Assembly: GCA_903929355.1 (NCBI GenBank)
Contig: CAIYUN010000053.1
Span: forward strand, 1 to 64,000
Direction of reading: 5' to 3'
From: an uncultured Opitutaceae bacterium
Lineage (GTDB): Bacteria; Verrucomicrobiota; Verrucomicrobiia; Opitutales; Opitutaceae
DNA length: 64,000 nucleotides
Shown here: positions 18,396 to 27,153 of the stretch, in pieces
How the letters are laid out: each line of letters begins with the position of its first letter
How positions within the stretch are numbered: the stretch's first letter is position 1
Notes under the pieces: generated by a model
The model's input: the letters and a program-made list of their open reading frames with translations, nothing else
Told to the model about the DNA's origin: nothing
Databases searched by the model: none
Translations under genes and position numbers: made by a program

Positions 18396-19495
18396 GGTAA
18401 AATATTTGGAGGAGTGAAGGTCCAGTTTACACTTCTCGGGCCAGAAGCGTCCAAGCCACGCCGAATAATAACCCCTGATCCCGGTTGAAATATGATGTCG
18501 TTTCCGGAATCCACCACGCTGCCACCGGTCACAAACTTGCGCCAAGCACCATTTAAGTAATAGTATGTGGTCGATGGCTTGTTGATTCCCGGAACCGTAT
18601 TGTCGTAGACATAGACCTCATCAATTCTAAGTGCGGCATTGGCGGAGCTGCGAACAATATTTGTGCTGCTCGCGGCACTGGTGAACAATCCGGAGTTGTT
18701 TAGACTGACTGGAACAGGGTAGGACAAAGCTATAAAATTATCCTGCTTATTCGAGGCATATGAATTCACTGGCGTGGTTTGCGGAGTCGTCACCACCCCA
18801 CCCATGACCGTAATGACACCGGTGAAACCCTTGTTGCGAATAATCACGTATGAATCTGGGGGCAAAACTGTGTCATCAAGGACAAGCCCGCTTTGCCCGC
18901 TGACAAAAATACGCCAGTGGAGGTTAGAAAAATAGTAAGTATTGGCTACCGCCGGATTGATTCCAACCGCATTGACGTTCGGCAAAAGTATTTCGGTTTG
19001 GCGCACAGCGGCATTCGTTGAGTTTTGAAATGCTGTGCCAACCGCACTGGCCGGGAAAACCGTCCCGAGTGTCCAGTAGGGGATGACCGCAAATTGATCC
19101 CCCGCCGCCGCACCCGTGAGCAAATCGCCCGCGAGGTTGATCGTCAGGGTGTTTGCCGTGTTGGCCGTCACGGTGTAAAAACAACCCGCCTTGGTTCCCG
19201 TGCGGAAGCGCACGTAGTAGGTGTTGCTCTGCGAACCGGCGGCGTAGACGAACCCGCCTGGGGTCCAGCCAGGCGTGCCGCTGGCGGTGAGCGTCGTGCT
19301 GCTGAGGGTGCTGATCGAGCCGCGGAAAACCTCAGGCTGGGCCAGCGGGGTCGCAAAAATCGTATCCGAGTTCGACAGGGTGGTGATCGTCACGAAGCCC
19401 ACCGGATCCGTGGTGGCCGAGGCCTGTGCCACCGCAGCCAGCGGCAACACCGCCAGCGCGCCGAGGGCGGCGAAAAGTTTGGTCGTGCGTTTCAT
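18392..19495 (-). CDS. TIGR02597 family secreted protein
   Basis: A 367-residue protein starting MKRTTKLFAALGALAVLPLAAVAQA, a clear signal peptide; the start at 19495 is chosen for it. The mature protein opens TTDPVGFVTITTLSNSDTIFATPLAQPEVFRGSI and contains repeated DxVLPPDSYVIIRNKG / DIIFQPGSGVIIRRG segments, which I recognise as the TIGR02597 family restricted mainly to Verrucomicrobiota. Function is unknown; members are typically encoded next to PEP-CTERM proteins, and here the overlap with the downstream PEP-CTERM gene is 4 bases. Localisation is expected at the cell envelope or outside. Confidence 0.85.
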   Translation of the reverse strand: MKRTTKLFAALGALAVLPLAAVAQASATTDPVGFVTITTLSNSDTIFATPLAQPEVFRGSISTLSSTTLTASGTPGWTPGGFVYAAGSQSNTYYVRFRTGTKAGCFYTVTANTANTLTINLAGDLLTGAAAGDQFAVIPYWTLGTVFPASAVGTAFQNSTNAAVRQTEILLPNVNAVGINPAVANTYYFSNLHWRIFVSGQSGLVLDDTVLPPDSYVIIRNKGFTGVITVMGGVVTTPQTTPVNSYASNKQDNFIALSYPVPVSLNNSGLFTSAASSTNIVRSSANAALRIDEVYVYDNTVPGINKPSTTYYYLNGAWRKFVTGGSVVDSGNDIIFQPGSGVIIRRGLDASGPRSVNWTFTPPNILP

Positions 19496-19945
19496 GGGGA
19501 TGTGGTCGGCGAAAGCGTGGGTCGGTTGTCCGCAGACTGGAAGCAGAAAAGGAGAAAAATATTCTATTGCAAGCAATTTGTTTCACGAAGGAAGCCAGTG
19601 AACCGGAAAGCATTGGCAGTGCCAAGATTGGGCAAGGGGTTGATTTGGCGGAAACCGGCGGCGAGATTCGGGATATAGGCGGCTGAGTGGGCGTGTCGCC
19701 CGCAGTGACGCAGATTGCCGTCTTAGGGTGGGGACATCACTCCATCGTGTCCGCGGTCGGCTCGGAGAGCCGCCCCTACCACGGGCTGCAGATCAAAATG
19801 CAGCACAACCGGCACCCTCACGCCCGACCGTTACAGGTTTGACCACCCACCCACCCCCGAGGCATTCTCGGACCTTGTCGCGCGTCCCGAAGACGCATCG
19901 CCCTCATTCCAAAATCCGAATTCCAAAATCCAAATTCGCCCTCCC
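19496..19945. other. divergent intergenic region with repeats
   Basis: Spacer between the TIGR02597 gene and cysE. It contains one REP-like hairpin at 19,751-19,780, and a degenerate 14-bp (two heptamers) duplication, ATTCCAAAATCCGA-like, at about 19,907-19,936. The duplication lies immediately before the cysE ATG where a ribosome-binding site would normally be. No other gene is seen. Confidence 0.55.
19751..19780. repeat. REP-like hairpin, copy A
   Basis: The stem CGGCTC/GAGCCG closes on loop GGA, is preceded by CCGCGGT and followed by CCCCTACC. It matches the second half of the element at 22,501-22,546, with stem bases changed in a compensating way. Confidence 0.8.
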
Positions 19946-20890
19946 ATGACCCCCGACGACATCACCCGCGCGCTGCTCGCCTCCTACGAGCAGGAGGGCG
20001 GCATCAACCACTTCGACGGCAGTAACCTGCCTTCGGAGGCGTCGATCAACGGGCTCGCGGTCGAGTTCATGCACCTGCTGTTTCCCGGTTTCTTCGAGCA
20101 GCGGCCCGTCACCCGCAAGCAGATCCCCGCCCTCACCGCGCGACGGCTCGCCGGCATCCAGCGCCGCCTCACGGGCGATGTGGAGAAGGCGCTGCGCTTC
20201 GCGAAGGCGCAGAACGGCGGACCAGGCGGGTCCGCCCTACCCGCGCGGGCGCAGGCCGCGGAGATCACGCTGGAGCTGCTCAGCCGCCTGCCCGCGCTGC
20301 GGCAGGTCGTGCAGACGGACGTGCAGGCCGCCTACGCCGGCGACCCGGCGGCGCGGAGCGTGGACGAGATCATCCTCGCCTACCCGTGCGTGCTCGTGAT
20401 CTCGCTCCAGCGCATCGCCCACGAGCTTTACGCGCTCGGCGTGCCGCTGCTCCCGCGCATGCTCACCGAATTCGCGCACGAGCGCACCGGCGCGGACATC
20501 CATCCCGGCGCGACCATCGGCCGCCACTTCTTCATCGACCACTGCACCGGCGTCGTCATCGGAGAAACCGCCGTGATCGGCGACCATGTGAAGCTCTACC
20601 AGGGCGTCACCCTCGGCGCAAAATCCTTCGAGGTGGACCAGGCGGGCAACCCGGTGAAGGGCGTGAAACGCCACCCCGACATCGGCGACCATGTCACCAT
20701 CTACGCCCACGCCACCATCCTCGGCGGCGACACCCGCATCGGCGCGCACTCCGTGATCGGCGGCAACGTCTGGCTGCTCGGCTCCGTCCCCGACCACAGC
20801 ATCGCCTATTACAAGGGCGACGACCTGGTGATCCGCGCCCGCCAGAAAAAGGAGGCCCTCGTGGCCGAGGCCGGGGACTGGAGCATCTGA
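19946..20890 (+). CDS. cysE: serine O-acetyltransferase
   Basis: A 314-residue enzyme that makes O-acetylserine from serine and acetyl-CoA, the first step of cysteine synthesis. The N-terminal helical region (about residues 1-185) includes DVQAAYAGDPAARSVDEIILAYP and ends in the helix LTEFAHERTG. The left-handed beta-helix follows: ADIHPGATIG..FFIDHCTGVVIGETAVIGDHVKLYQGVTLGA..KRHPDIGDHVTIYAHATILGG, with the conserved catalytic histidines in DIHPG and DHCTG. A short linker at about residues 91-97 (GGPGGSA) is encoded by a REP-like palindrome and looks like an in-frame repeat insertion. The C-terminal tail is not the canonical cysteine-sensing I-terminus of E. coli. A strong hairpin follows the stop codon. 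Confidence 0.92.
   Translation: MTPDDITRALLASYEQEGGINHFDGSNLPSEASINGLAVEFMHLLFPGFFEQRPVTRKQIPALTARRLAGIQRRLTGDVEKALRFAKAQNGGPGGSALPARAQAAEITLELLSRLPALRQVVQTDVQAAYAGDPAARSVDEIILAYPCVLVISLQRIAHELYALGVPLLPRMLTEFAHERTGADIHPGATIGRHFFIDHCTGVVIGETAVIGDHVKLYQGVTLGAKSFEVDQAGNPVKGVKRHPDIGDHVTIYAHATILGGDTRIGAHSVIGGNVWLLGSVPDHSIAYYKGDDLVIRARQKKEALVAEAGDWSI
20216..20241. repeat. REP-like palindrome inside cysE
   Basis: The perfect 8-bp inverted repeat GGCGGACC/GGTCCGCC with a 5-nt spacer is followed by CTACC, the same trailing motif as the intergenic hairpins at 19,751 and 22,501. It is in frame and encodes a Gly/Pro-rich linker. Confidence 0.8.
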
Positions 20891-20913
20891 CGCCCGCGCC
20901 TGCGGCGCGGGCG
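20891..20913 (+). terminator. hairpin after cysE
   Basis: A perfect 10-bp stem CGCCCGCGCC/GGCGCGGGCG with loop TGC begins at the base after the cysE stop. It is followed by ATTGGTTATT rather than a pure T-run, so it is terminator-like but could also stabilise the 3' end. Confidence 0.65.
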
Positions 20914-21360
20914 ATTGGTTATTGCTTATTGGTTATTGCTTATTGGGTCATGGCCGGAAGTCATCCGCGACGAGGATGACGGCGGTTTTCATTTTTAACG
21001 CAGAGGCGCGAAGGCGCGGAGCCGCAAAGGTCGAAATTGGAGAGGGGATTGGGCGGACGGGTGGAGCAATTTTGAACGCAAGTGCGGCGGGTAGTTCTGG
21101 AGAAATTTGCTTAGGCTTTGCGGCTTTGCGCCTTTGCGTTGAAACCCAGTTTCCCATCACTGCGAGAATTGGGCCGGCGCGCCCGCGTGATCGGTGGCAA
21201 GGGGCGTTGCTTGCCGACGCTCACGGGACCGGAAACTCAGCCACATTTTCAAATACTTGGTATCCGTGTTGATCTGTGTTCATCCGTGGTTTCAATCGCC
21301 GTTTCCGGTCTGAAAATAGCCCAATAAGCGATAACCAATAACCAATAAGAAATCCCTCCC
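20914..21360. repeat. intergenic block bounded by inverted heptamer arrays
   Basis: Between convergent cysE and pyrD. A TTATTGG/TTATTGC heptamer array lies at about 20,914-20,947 and its reverse complement (AATAACC units) at about 21,325-21,353. Inside is a second inverted pair: octamers ACGCAGAG/GCGCGAAG/GCGCGGAG/CCGCAAAG at about 20,998-21,029 and CTTTGCGGCTTTGCGCC-like units at about 21,116-21,140. A CCGTGTT..TGTTCATCCGTGG copy is at about 21,267-21,291. The nested inverted arrangement resembles a small non-coding mobile or structured element. No gene was found. Confidence 0.75.
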
Positions 21361-22425
21361 TCATTTCCTCTGCCGGTCCGCCAGCGCCCAGGCGAGGTCG
21401 CGGGCGAAAAAGGGGCCGCGGAAAATCATCCCGCTGTAGACCTGCACCAGCACCGCGCCCGCATCGAGTTTCTCCGCCGCAGATGCCGGGTCGGTGATGC
21501 CGCCCACGCCGATGATCGGCAGCCGCCCGCCGGTGACCCGGGCGATGTAGGCGATGATCTCCGTCGAGCGGTGGCGCAGCGGCGCGCCGCTCAGGCCGCC
21601 GGCCTCGCCGACCGTCGCAAAAAATCCCGGGCGCGCGAGCGTGGTGTTCGTCGCGATGAGGCCGTCGAGCGCAAACTCCGCGATCACGCCGAGCACCGTG
21701 TCGATCTGCGGCCAGGTGAGGTCGGGGGCGATCTTGAGCAGCAGGGGCACGCGGCGTCCGCCCGGCGCGGCCGCGCGCGCCCGGTTGGCCTGCGTCACCG
21801 CGCCGAGGAGCTCACGGAGGGGCTGCTCGTCCTGCAGCGCGCGCAGACCCGGCGTGTTGGGGCTGGAGACATTGAGCACGACGTAATCGGCGTGGTCGGC
21901 CAGTTGCGCAAAGCTCTCCAGGTAGTCCGCCACGGCCTGCTCCGGCGGGGCGACCTTCGACTTGCCGAGGTTGAGGCCGAGCGGAATGCGCCGGCGGCCC
22001 GGGCCCGGGAGCCGGTCCAGGCGCACGCCCACGGCGGCGGCGCCCTCGTTGTTGAAGCCCATCCGGTTGATCACGGCCTCCTGCGCCGGGTAGCGAAACA
22101 TCCGCGGCCGGGGGTTGCCCGGCTGGGCCAGCGCGGTGACCGTGCCGGCCTCGACGTGGCCGAAGCCCAGGGCGGCGGCCGCCGGCCACGCCGTGGCGTT
22201 CTTGTCAAAGCCGGCCGCGAGCCCCACGGCGTTGGGGAACTTGAGCCCAAACGCCTCGACCGGCCGGAAACGCGCGGCGGGCAGCTGCGCCCAGTTCTCC
22301 AGCAGCCGGCACAGCGGCCCGAGGCGGCCCAGCCGCGCCAGCGCCCGCACCGCCCCCTCGTGGGCGTGCTCCGCGTCCTGCCGGAACAGCCGTGGCCGCA
22401 CCACCCGTTCATAGAATAGACCCAT
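21361..22425 (-). CDS. pyrD: quinone-dependent dihydroorotate dehydrogenase
   Basis: A 354-residue class 2 enzyme oxidising dihydroorotate to orotate with electrons passed to quinone, in pyrimidine synthesis. The ATG at 22425 gives the normal start MGLFYERVVRPRLFRQDAEHAHE, the amphipathic membrane-associating N-terminus of class 2. Motifs seen include NAVGLAAGFDKNA, HVEAGTVTALAQPGNPRPRMFR, NRMGFNNEG, LGLNLGKSK, VVLNVSSPNTPGLR with the catalytic serine, LLKIAPDL, GLIATNTT, GGLSGAPL and the FMN phosphate-binding IIGVGGITDPASA..QVYSGMIFRG. Length and order are typical. Confidence 0.95.
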   Translation of the reverse strand: MGLFYERVVRPRLFRQDAEHAHEGAVRALARLGRLGPLCRLLENWAQLPAARFRPVEAFGLKFPNAVGLAAGFDKNATAWPAAAALGFGHVEAGTVTALAQPGNPRPRMFRYPAQEAVINRMGFNNEGAAAVGVRLDRLPGPGRRRIPLGLNLGKSKVAPPEQAVADYLESFAQLADHADYVVLNVSSPNTPGLRALQDEQPLRELLGAVTQANRARAAAPGGRRVPLLLKIAPDLTWPQIDTVLGVIAEFALDGLIATNTTLARPGFFATVGEAGGLSGAPLRHRSTEIIAYIARVTGGRLPIIGVGGITDPASAAEKLDAGAVLVQVYSGMIFRGPFFARDLAWALADRQRK

Positions 22426-22500
22426 GCCGACGACACTGCGGCCGGCCCGCGGAAAAATCAACCGCCGTCGGCACCGGCCGGAAGGTCAATCGGGCAGGGA

Positions 22501-22546
22501 TGGCTCTCCGAGCCATCCGCGGACGCCTCGGAGAGGCGCCCCTACC
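22501..22546. repeat. REP-like double hairpin, copy B
   Basis: The first palindrome is TGGCTC-TCC-GAGCCA (22,501-22,515). After CCGCGGA comes a second palindrome, CGCCTC-GGA-GAGGCG (22,524-22,538), followed by CCCCTACC. Copy A at 19,751 has the same flanks with a compensating stem change. Confidence 0.85.
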
Positions 22547-22756
22547 TGCAGAGGCCCAAATAAAACTGGCCCACGAACCGGCGCCGGTCGGATGGGGTGA
22601 ATCCGGCAGTCGCGAAAGTTGGTTTTTTGTGCTTGTTTTTGCCCCGACCGCTCGCACGCTGCGCGCAAATTTGCCGCCAGAAATTCGCGGCTTGACCCGG
22701 GCCGCGCCCGGTTCTCCAACTCTGTCCAACTCGTCCGCCACCCAATCTTACCAACC

Positions 22757-23593
22757 ATGGCCAAATCCTCTGTCATCCTCGACTGGTGCATCGTCCGCCT
22801 CGGCTCCGACCACAACTGGTGGGTGGACGAGGTCAGTGATCCGGTGCGCTGGGATGTGGACGGCCTCAGCATCATCGACCCGCGCCAGATGGCCCACCTG
22901 ATCGAGCTCGTCGAGCCGCTGCGCGACTACGGCTTCGACCAGGAGATCATGGAGGCCGCGTTCATCCCCTTCCGCATCGAGAAGGAGGCGGCGAAGAAAA
23001 AGGTGCGGCTGCGGCGGGTGAAGGACTCGTTTTTTGAGTCGGAGGAGAAGCTGTTCGCCCTGCCCGACATCCTGGACGAGGAAAACGGCCCCTACGCCGA
23101 CCTGCTCGACCATCTGACGCGCTGCCGCGTGAAGATGCTCAACGACCTGTTCGCGTTTGTCTCCAAGCTCACGGTGGACGAGGTGGAGGACGAGATCCGG
23201 GAGGACCAGAACGCCGAGTTTGCCGAGGGCAAATCCCTCCATGCGTTCAACGAGTTGAGCGCCATCCTCGACTTCATGCCCGCCGGCTGGGAAAACGAGG
23301 ATGGGGAGGACGCCGCGCGCAAGTCCAAGCCCGAGGCCGACCTCGACGGTGAGGACCTGCCCGAGCTCGACGAGAAGGAGGAGGAGGCGCTCAAGGGCGA
23401 CCAGTCGCTCACCTGGGACGAGGAGGACAAGGACAAGGAGGAGGATCCCGCCGCCGTAAACCTGCCCGACGGCGAGGACGACGACGACGAGGAGGAAGAG
23501 GAAGAGTCGGATGACGACGACGACGACGAGTCGGAGGACGGCGAAAAAAGCGCCAAATCCGCCAAGCCGCGCCCCAAGTCCCGCCGGCGCTGA
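22757..23593 (+). CDS. conserved-looking acidic-tailed protein of unknown function
   Basis: A 278-residue cytoplasmic protein not recognised. The ATG at 22757 (MAKSSVILDWCIVRLGSDHNWWVDE) is used because the upstream open frame has no coding character. Residues 1-175 are ordered and mixed, with a charged helical middle (EAAKKKVRLRRVKDSFFESEEKL) and KMLNDLFAFVSKLTVDEVEDEIRED. From about residue 190 the chain becomes strongly acidic and low-complexity, with runs of Asp and Glu between about 235 and 262, then a short basic end (KSAKPRPKSRRR). An acidic tail followed by a basic patch suggests interaction with nucleic acid or a basic partner. That is inference. No signal peptide. Confidence 0.7.
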   Translation: MAKSSVILDWCIVRLGSDHNWWVDEVSDPVRWDVDGLSIIDPRQMAHLIELVEPLRDYGFDQEIMEAAFIPFRIEKEAAKKKVRLRRVKDSFFESEEKLFALPDILDEENGPYADLLDHLTRCRVKMLNDLFAFVSKLTVDEVEDEIREDQNAEFAEGKSLHAFNELSAILDFMPAGWENEDGEDAARKSKPEADLDGEDLPELDEKEEEALKGDQSLTWDEEDKDKEEDPAAVNLPDGEDDDDEEEEEESDDDDDDESEDGEKSAKSAKPRPKSRRR

Positions 23594-24023
23594 ACGTTCA
23601 GCCTAAACTCGGCTGTCGGATTTTACCACGGATATACACGGATGGGACGAAGCGGAGAAGAGGTTGTAACACGGAGGACGCAGAGCACACGGAGGTGGGG
23701 AGGGAGAGAGGACCAAGGCCCGGAGATTGGTCCGGCCTGAACTCCAGGTTTGATTTATTTGGAAATCAGGAAATCAGGAACGGAGGGGCGGAATCGGAAG
23801 GGGGACAAGGAGCGCACAGAAGGCGGACCCAGAGTTTTAAGGGGGAAACCAGGAAGCCAGGAACCGATCAGGAATTCGGTTTTCTCTTTTCCCGGCTTCA
23901 TGGCTTCCTCCTACAATCTCATGCTCTCAAGGAAGCTGAACCCGGGTTTATCTCTGTGGGCTCCGTGACCCACGGCTGCATTCAGCATCAAACCTCGCCC
24001 AAGGCCGGCTCACCAAAGTGGGC
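23594..24023. other. intergenic region with repeat remnants
   Basis: Spacer between convergent genes. It contains a CCACGGATATACACGGATGG copy (about 23,622), an ACACGGAGGACGCAGAGCACACGG stretch (about 23,670) and a TTTATTTGGAAATCAGGAAAT repeat (about 23,753) shared with 9,396. No gene seen. Confidence 0.55.
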
Positions 24024-25790
24024 TCACTCCGCCTGCACGCGCTCGCGGTAAAAGGCCTCGCAGCGCGCGTGGATCGCCTTGGCCGAGGACATCTCGAGGA
24101 TCTCCTTGGCGAGCTTGCGGGCGTCGGAGAGCTTCATCGCACGCACGGCAAACTTCACCGCCGGCAACTGCGGCGGCGCCATGCTCAGCTCGTCCACCCC
24201 CAGCCCGAGCAGCAGAGCCGCATAGACCGGGTTGCCCGCCATCTCACCGCACACGGACACCTTCCGCTTCCAGCGGTGCGCCTGCTTGACGATGTTCTCC
24301 AGCGTGCGCACCACCGCCGGGTGGGTGGACTCGTAGAGGTGCGCGACGCGGTCGTTCACCCGGTCCACGGCGATCAGGTATTGGATGAGGTCGTTGGTGC
24401 CGATGCTGAAGAAATCGCAGTCCTGCGCCAGCAGGTCGGCGGTGATCGCGGCGCTGGGGATCTCGATCATGGTGCCCACCTGCATCGCCGGGTCGAACGG
24501 CACCTCCTTGGCCTTGAGCTCGGCGCGGCACTCGGCGAGCACGGCGTTGGCCCGCGCGAGCTCCTCCCGCCCGCTGATCATCGGGTACATCAGCCGCACG
24601 TTGCCGTGTGCGCTCGCCCGCAGGATCGCGCGGAGCTGGTCCTTGAAAATCGGGACCTGGTCGAGGCAGAAGCGGATGGCGCGATAGCCGAGGAAGGGGT
24701 TGTTCTCGCGTGGGAAGAGGTGCGCCGCGCCCGCCATCGGCTTGTCGCCGCCGAGGTCGAGCGTGCGGATGACGACCGGCGCGGGCGCGATCGCCTCGGC
24801 CGCCGCCTGGTAGGCCAGGTATTGCTCCTCCTCCGTCGGCACGTGGGGCGAGTCGAGAAAGAGAAACTCCGTGCGGAACAGCCCCACGCCCTCGCCGCCG
24901 CACTCCCGCGCGGGCGCGGCCTCCGCCGCCCGTTCGATGTTGGCCCGCAACGCCACCGCCACGCCGTCGCGCGTCACCGCCGGGCGCCGGCTGGCCTCGA
25001 GCAACCGCTGCTCCTGGCCTTTTTTTCGCAGCTGGATCTGCCCGTAGCGGAACAGGGTCTGCTCCGTCGGGTGGAGGATCACCACGCCCGCGTAGCCGTC
25101 CACCAGGATCATGTCGCCGTTGCCCGCCCGCGTGGTGAGGTCGCGCAGCCCGACGACCGCCGGCACCCGCATCGAGCGTGCGACGATGGCGGCGTGGCTG
25201 GTGGTGCTGCCCGCGTCGGTCAGGAGGCCGAGCGCCTGCGAGCGGTCGAGGCCCGCCACGGTGGACGGCGAGAGGTCGTTGGCGACCACCACATGGCCCC
25301 GGGCCAGGTCGCTGAAGCTCTGGGCCGACTGCCCGAGCAGGTTCTGGAGGAGCCGCTGCGCGACGTCGCGGATGTCCCCGGCGCGCTCACGCAGATACTC
25401 GTCGTCGATGTTGTCAAACGCCTGGATGTAGCGCTGGGCCACCTGCTGGAAGCAGCGCTCGATGTTGCGCCCGCTCGCCTCCAGCTCGCGCAGCGTCTCG
25501 CCGATCAGCGCCTGATCCTCGAGGACGAGCAGGTGCGCGTCGAAGATGCGCGCCTCCTCGCTGCCGAGATTTTTTTCCACCTCGGCCTTGATCTTCTGGA
25601 CCTGCTGGCGCGTGACCACCAGCGCCCGCTCCAACCGGGCCACCTCCTCGCCGCGCCGCGCCGGCGCGATGTCGTAGGACGGCAGCTCCACGTCGCTTTG
25701 CAGATGCAGAAACACCGGCCCGTGCGCGATCCCCGGCGAGGCGGCGATGCCTTGCAGCGTGGTTTCGGTTTTATCCCGTTCGGTGGGCAT
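24024..25790 (-). CDS. ptsI: phosphoenolpyruvate-protein phosphotransferase (PTS enzyme I)
   Basis: A 588-residue enzyme I that transfers phosphate from PEP to HPr. The N-terminal domain (about 1-225) begins LQGIAASPGIAHGPVF and holds the phosphorylated H199 in TDAGSTTSHAAIVARS. The C-terminal TIM-barrel PEP-binding domain carries GVGLFRTEFLFLD, RTLDLGGDKP, NPFLGYRAIRFCLD, GTMIEIPSAA, DFFSIGTNDLIQYL and the acid/base cysteine in VSVCGEMAGNP. Length is standard. No ptsH, EIIA or sugar permease lies nearby, so the role may be regulatory or served by dispersed genes. Confidence 0.94.
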   Translation of the reverse strand: MPTERDKTETTLQGIAASPGIAHGPVFLHLQSDVELPSYDIAPARRGEEVARLERALVVTRQQVQKIKAEVEKNLGSEEARIFDAHLLVLEDQALIGETLRELEASGRNIERCFQQVAQRYIQAFDNIDDEYLRERAGDIRDVAQRLLQNLLGQSAQSFSDLARGHVVVANDLSPSTVAGLDRSQALGLLTDAGSTTSHAAIVARSMRVPAVVGLRDLTTRAGNGDMILVDGYAGVVILHPTEQTLFRYGQIQLRKKGQEQRLLEASRRPAVTRDGVAVALRANIERAAEAAPARECGGEGVGLFRTEFLFLDSPHVPTEEEQYLAYQAAAEAIAPAPVVIRTLDLGGDKPMAGAAHLFPRENNPFLGYRAIRFCLDQVPIFKDQLRAILRASAHGNVRLMYPMISGREELARANAVLAECRAELKAKEVPFDPAMQVGTMIEIPSAAITADLLAQDCDFFSIGTNDLIQYLIAVDRVNDRVAHLYESTHPAVVRTLENIVKQAHRWKRKVSVCGEMAGNPVYAALLLGLGVDELSMAPPQLPAVKFAVRAMKLSDARKLAKEILEMSSAKAIHARCEAFYRERVQAE

Positions 25791-25893
25791 GGTGGAGGGG
25801 CACCGCGGCGGCAGGGGTATCGCGCGGTGCGCCCCAGCATAACGCCGCGGTGCTGCCCGCGGTCAACTTGTTTTGCGTCCGCCTCGCGGGTTT

Positions 25894-26778
25894 TTACGAA
25901 ATTTTCGCTTCCGTCACAAATGCCGCCGCGCCCCAAACCTCCCGGATCCGCGCGGTGACGGCCCCGGTGGGCGTGTCCGCCCGCAACAACGCAAAGCCGG
26001 CGCTCCCGCTGCCGCTCATCCGCGAGGCCAGGTCGAATTCCTCCCGCAAGACGTCCCGCAGCATCGGCAGCGCGAGATACTTGGCGTCGACGACCGCCTC
26101 CATGCCATTGAACAACAGGTCCTCGGCCGGGGCGTCGCCGTCCAGCCACGCCGCCAGCCGCGCCTCGGCCTCGGTGGCGGCCAGGTAGTGGCGCGGGGCC
26201 GCCGCCACCATGCGGCCATAGGCCCATGGCGTGCTGATGCCAAAGCCCGGCTTGAACAGCAGGATCCGCCGCCCGCGCAGCCGCGCGGCCGCGGGCGCCG
26301 GCAACGCCTCCACCCGCTCGCCCCGCCCCCGCATCACCACCGGCCCGTCGTGCAAAAACAGCGGGCAGTCCGAGCCGAGCGACGCGGCCAGCGCCGCCAG
26401 CCGTCCCGCCGCGAGCGGCCGGCCCGCGCGATCGTTCAGCGCGCGCAGCGCCGCCACCGCGTTGCTGCTCCCACCGCCCAAACCCGCCCCCACCGGGATC
26501 CGTTTCTCCAGCCGAAAATGCGCCCCGCCGCGCCCGCCCGTGGCCGCCGCAAACGCGGTCGCCGCGCGCAACACCAGGTTGCTCTCATCCGTCGGCACCG
26601 CCGGATCATCGCACTCCATGGTGAACCGGCCCTCGGGACTCGGTTCCACCTGCAAAGTGTCGCCGAAACCCAACGGGGCGACGACCGAGACGAGGTCATG
26701 ATAACCGTCCACCCGCCGCCCGGTGATGGCGAGGAACAGGTTGATTTTGGCCGGGGAGAAAATCGGGGTCGCGGTCAC
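25894..26778 (-). CDS. ispE: 4-diphosphocytidyl-2-C-methyl-D-erythritol kinase
   Basis: A 294-residue GHMP kinase phosphorylating CDP-methylerythritol in the MEP isoprenoid pathway. The GTG at 26778 (TATPIFSPAKINLFLAITGRRVDGYHDL) is preferred. A TTG at 26826 would add 16 residues encoded by a dispersed repeat with no family counterpart. Motifs: SPAKINLFL with the catalytic Lys region, DGYHDLVSVV, the ATP-binding VGAGLGGGSSNAVAAL, SLGSDCPLFL and C-terminal SRMSGSGSAGFAL. ispD and ispF lie downstream on the opposite strand beyond pyrF. Confidence 0.93.
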   Translation of the reverse strand: MTATPIFSPAKINLFLAITGRRVDGYHDLVSVVAPLGFGDTLQVEPSPEGRFTMECDDPAVPTDESNLVLRAATAFAAATGGRGGAHFRLEKRIPVGAGLGGGSSNAVAALRALNDRAGRPLAAGRLAALAASLGSDCPLFLHDGPVVMRGRGERVEALPAPAAARLRGRRILLFKPGFGISTPWAYGRMVAAAPRHYLAATEAEARLAAWLDGDAPAEDLLFNGMEAVVDAKYLALPMLRDVLREEFDLASRMSGSGSAGFALLRADTPTGAVTARIREVWGAAAFVTEAKIS

Positions 26779-27153
26779 GGAGATTGGAACCACTAAGGCA
26801 CACTCATATCCACTAATCACGGACAAATCTCCGGCGCTCCAACAGGAGGGACACGGTCGACCGATCCAAGCCCCTACCCCGTTGCAGCGCTGATTTATGA
26901 ATGGTCATAAACCAATGATGATGAAAGATAGAACAACTCTTGGAAAACCATGAAGAAAAACATTTTCGAACGGTCAGATTTGAACCACTGATGGACACTG
27001 ATGAACACTGATGCTGAGGATTGGATCAGTGTAGATGAGTGTGCATAAGTGGTTAAAAGTCTCGAAATTCATTCCTTCGTGAATCAGCAGTGGCCCCGTT
27101 GGTTTTGGTTTTAATTAGTGTCCATTAGTGTCCATTAGTGGTTTCACCTCCCC
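26779..27153. repeat. ispE-pyrF divergent spacer filled with decamer repeats
   Basis: The spacer contains CACTGATGGA/CACTGATGAA decamers at 26,985-27,012, a related inverted-looking stretch at about 27,024-27,051, and TTAGTGTCCA decamers at 27,113-27,141 ending 12 bases before the pyrF ATG. A TTAGTGGTT copy also abuts the ispE start (about 26,787-26,796). Both divergent genes thus begin directly after a member of the same repeat family. No Shine-Dalgarno sequence is obvious for either. Confidence 0.7.

Noticed and set aside
26779-26826. Extended ispE start at a TTG
   Set aside because: The extra 16 residues derive from a dispersed repeat and precede the conserved SPAKINLFL start region.
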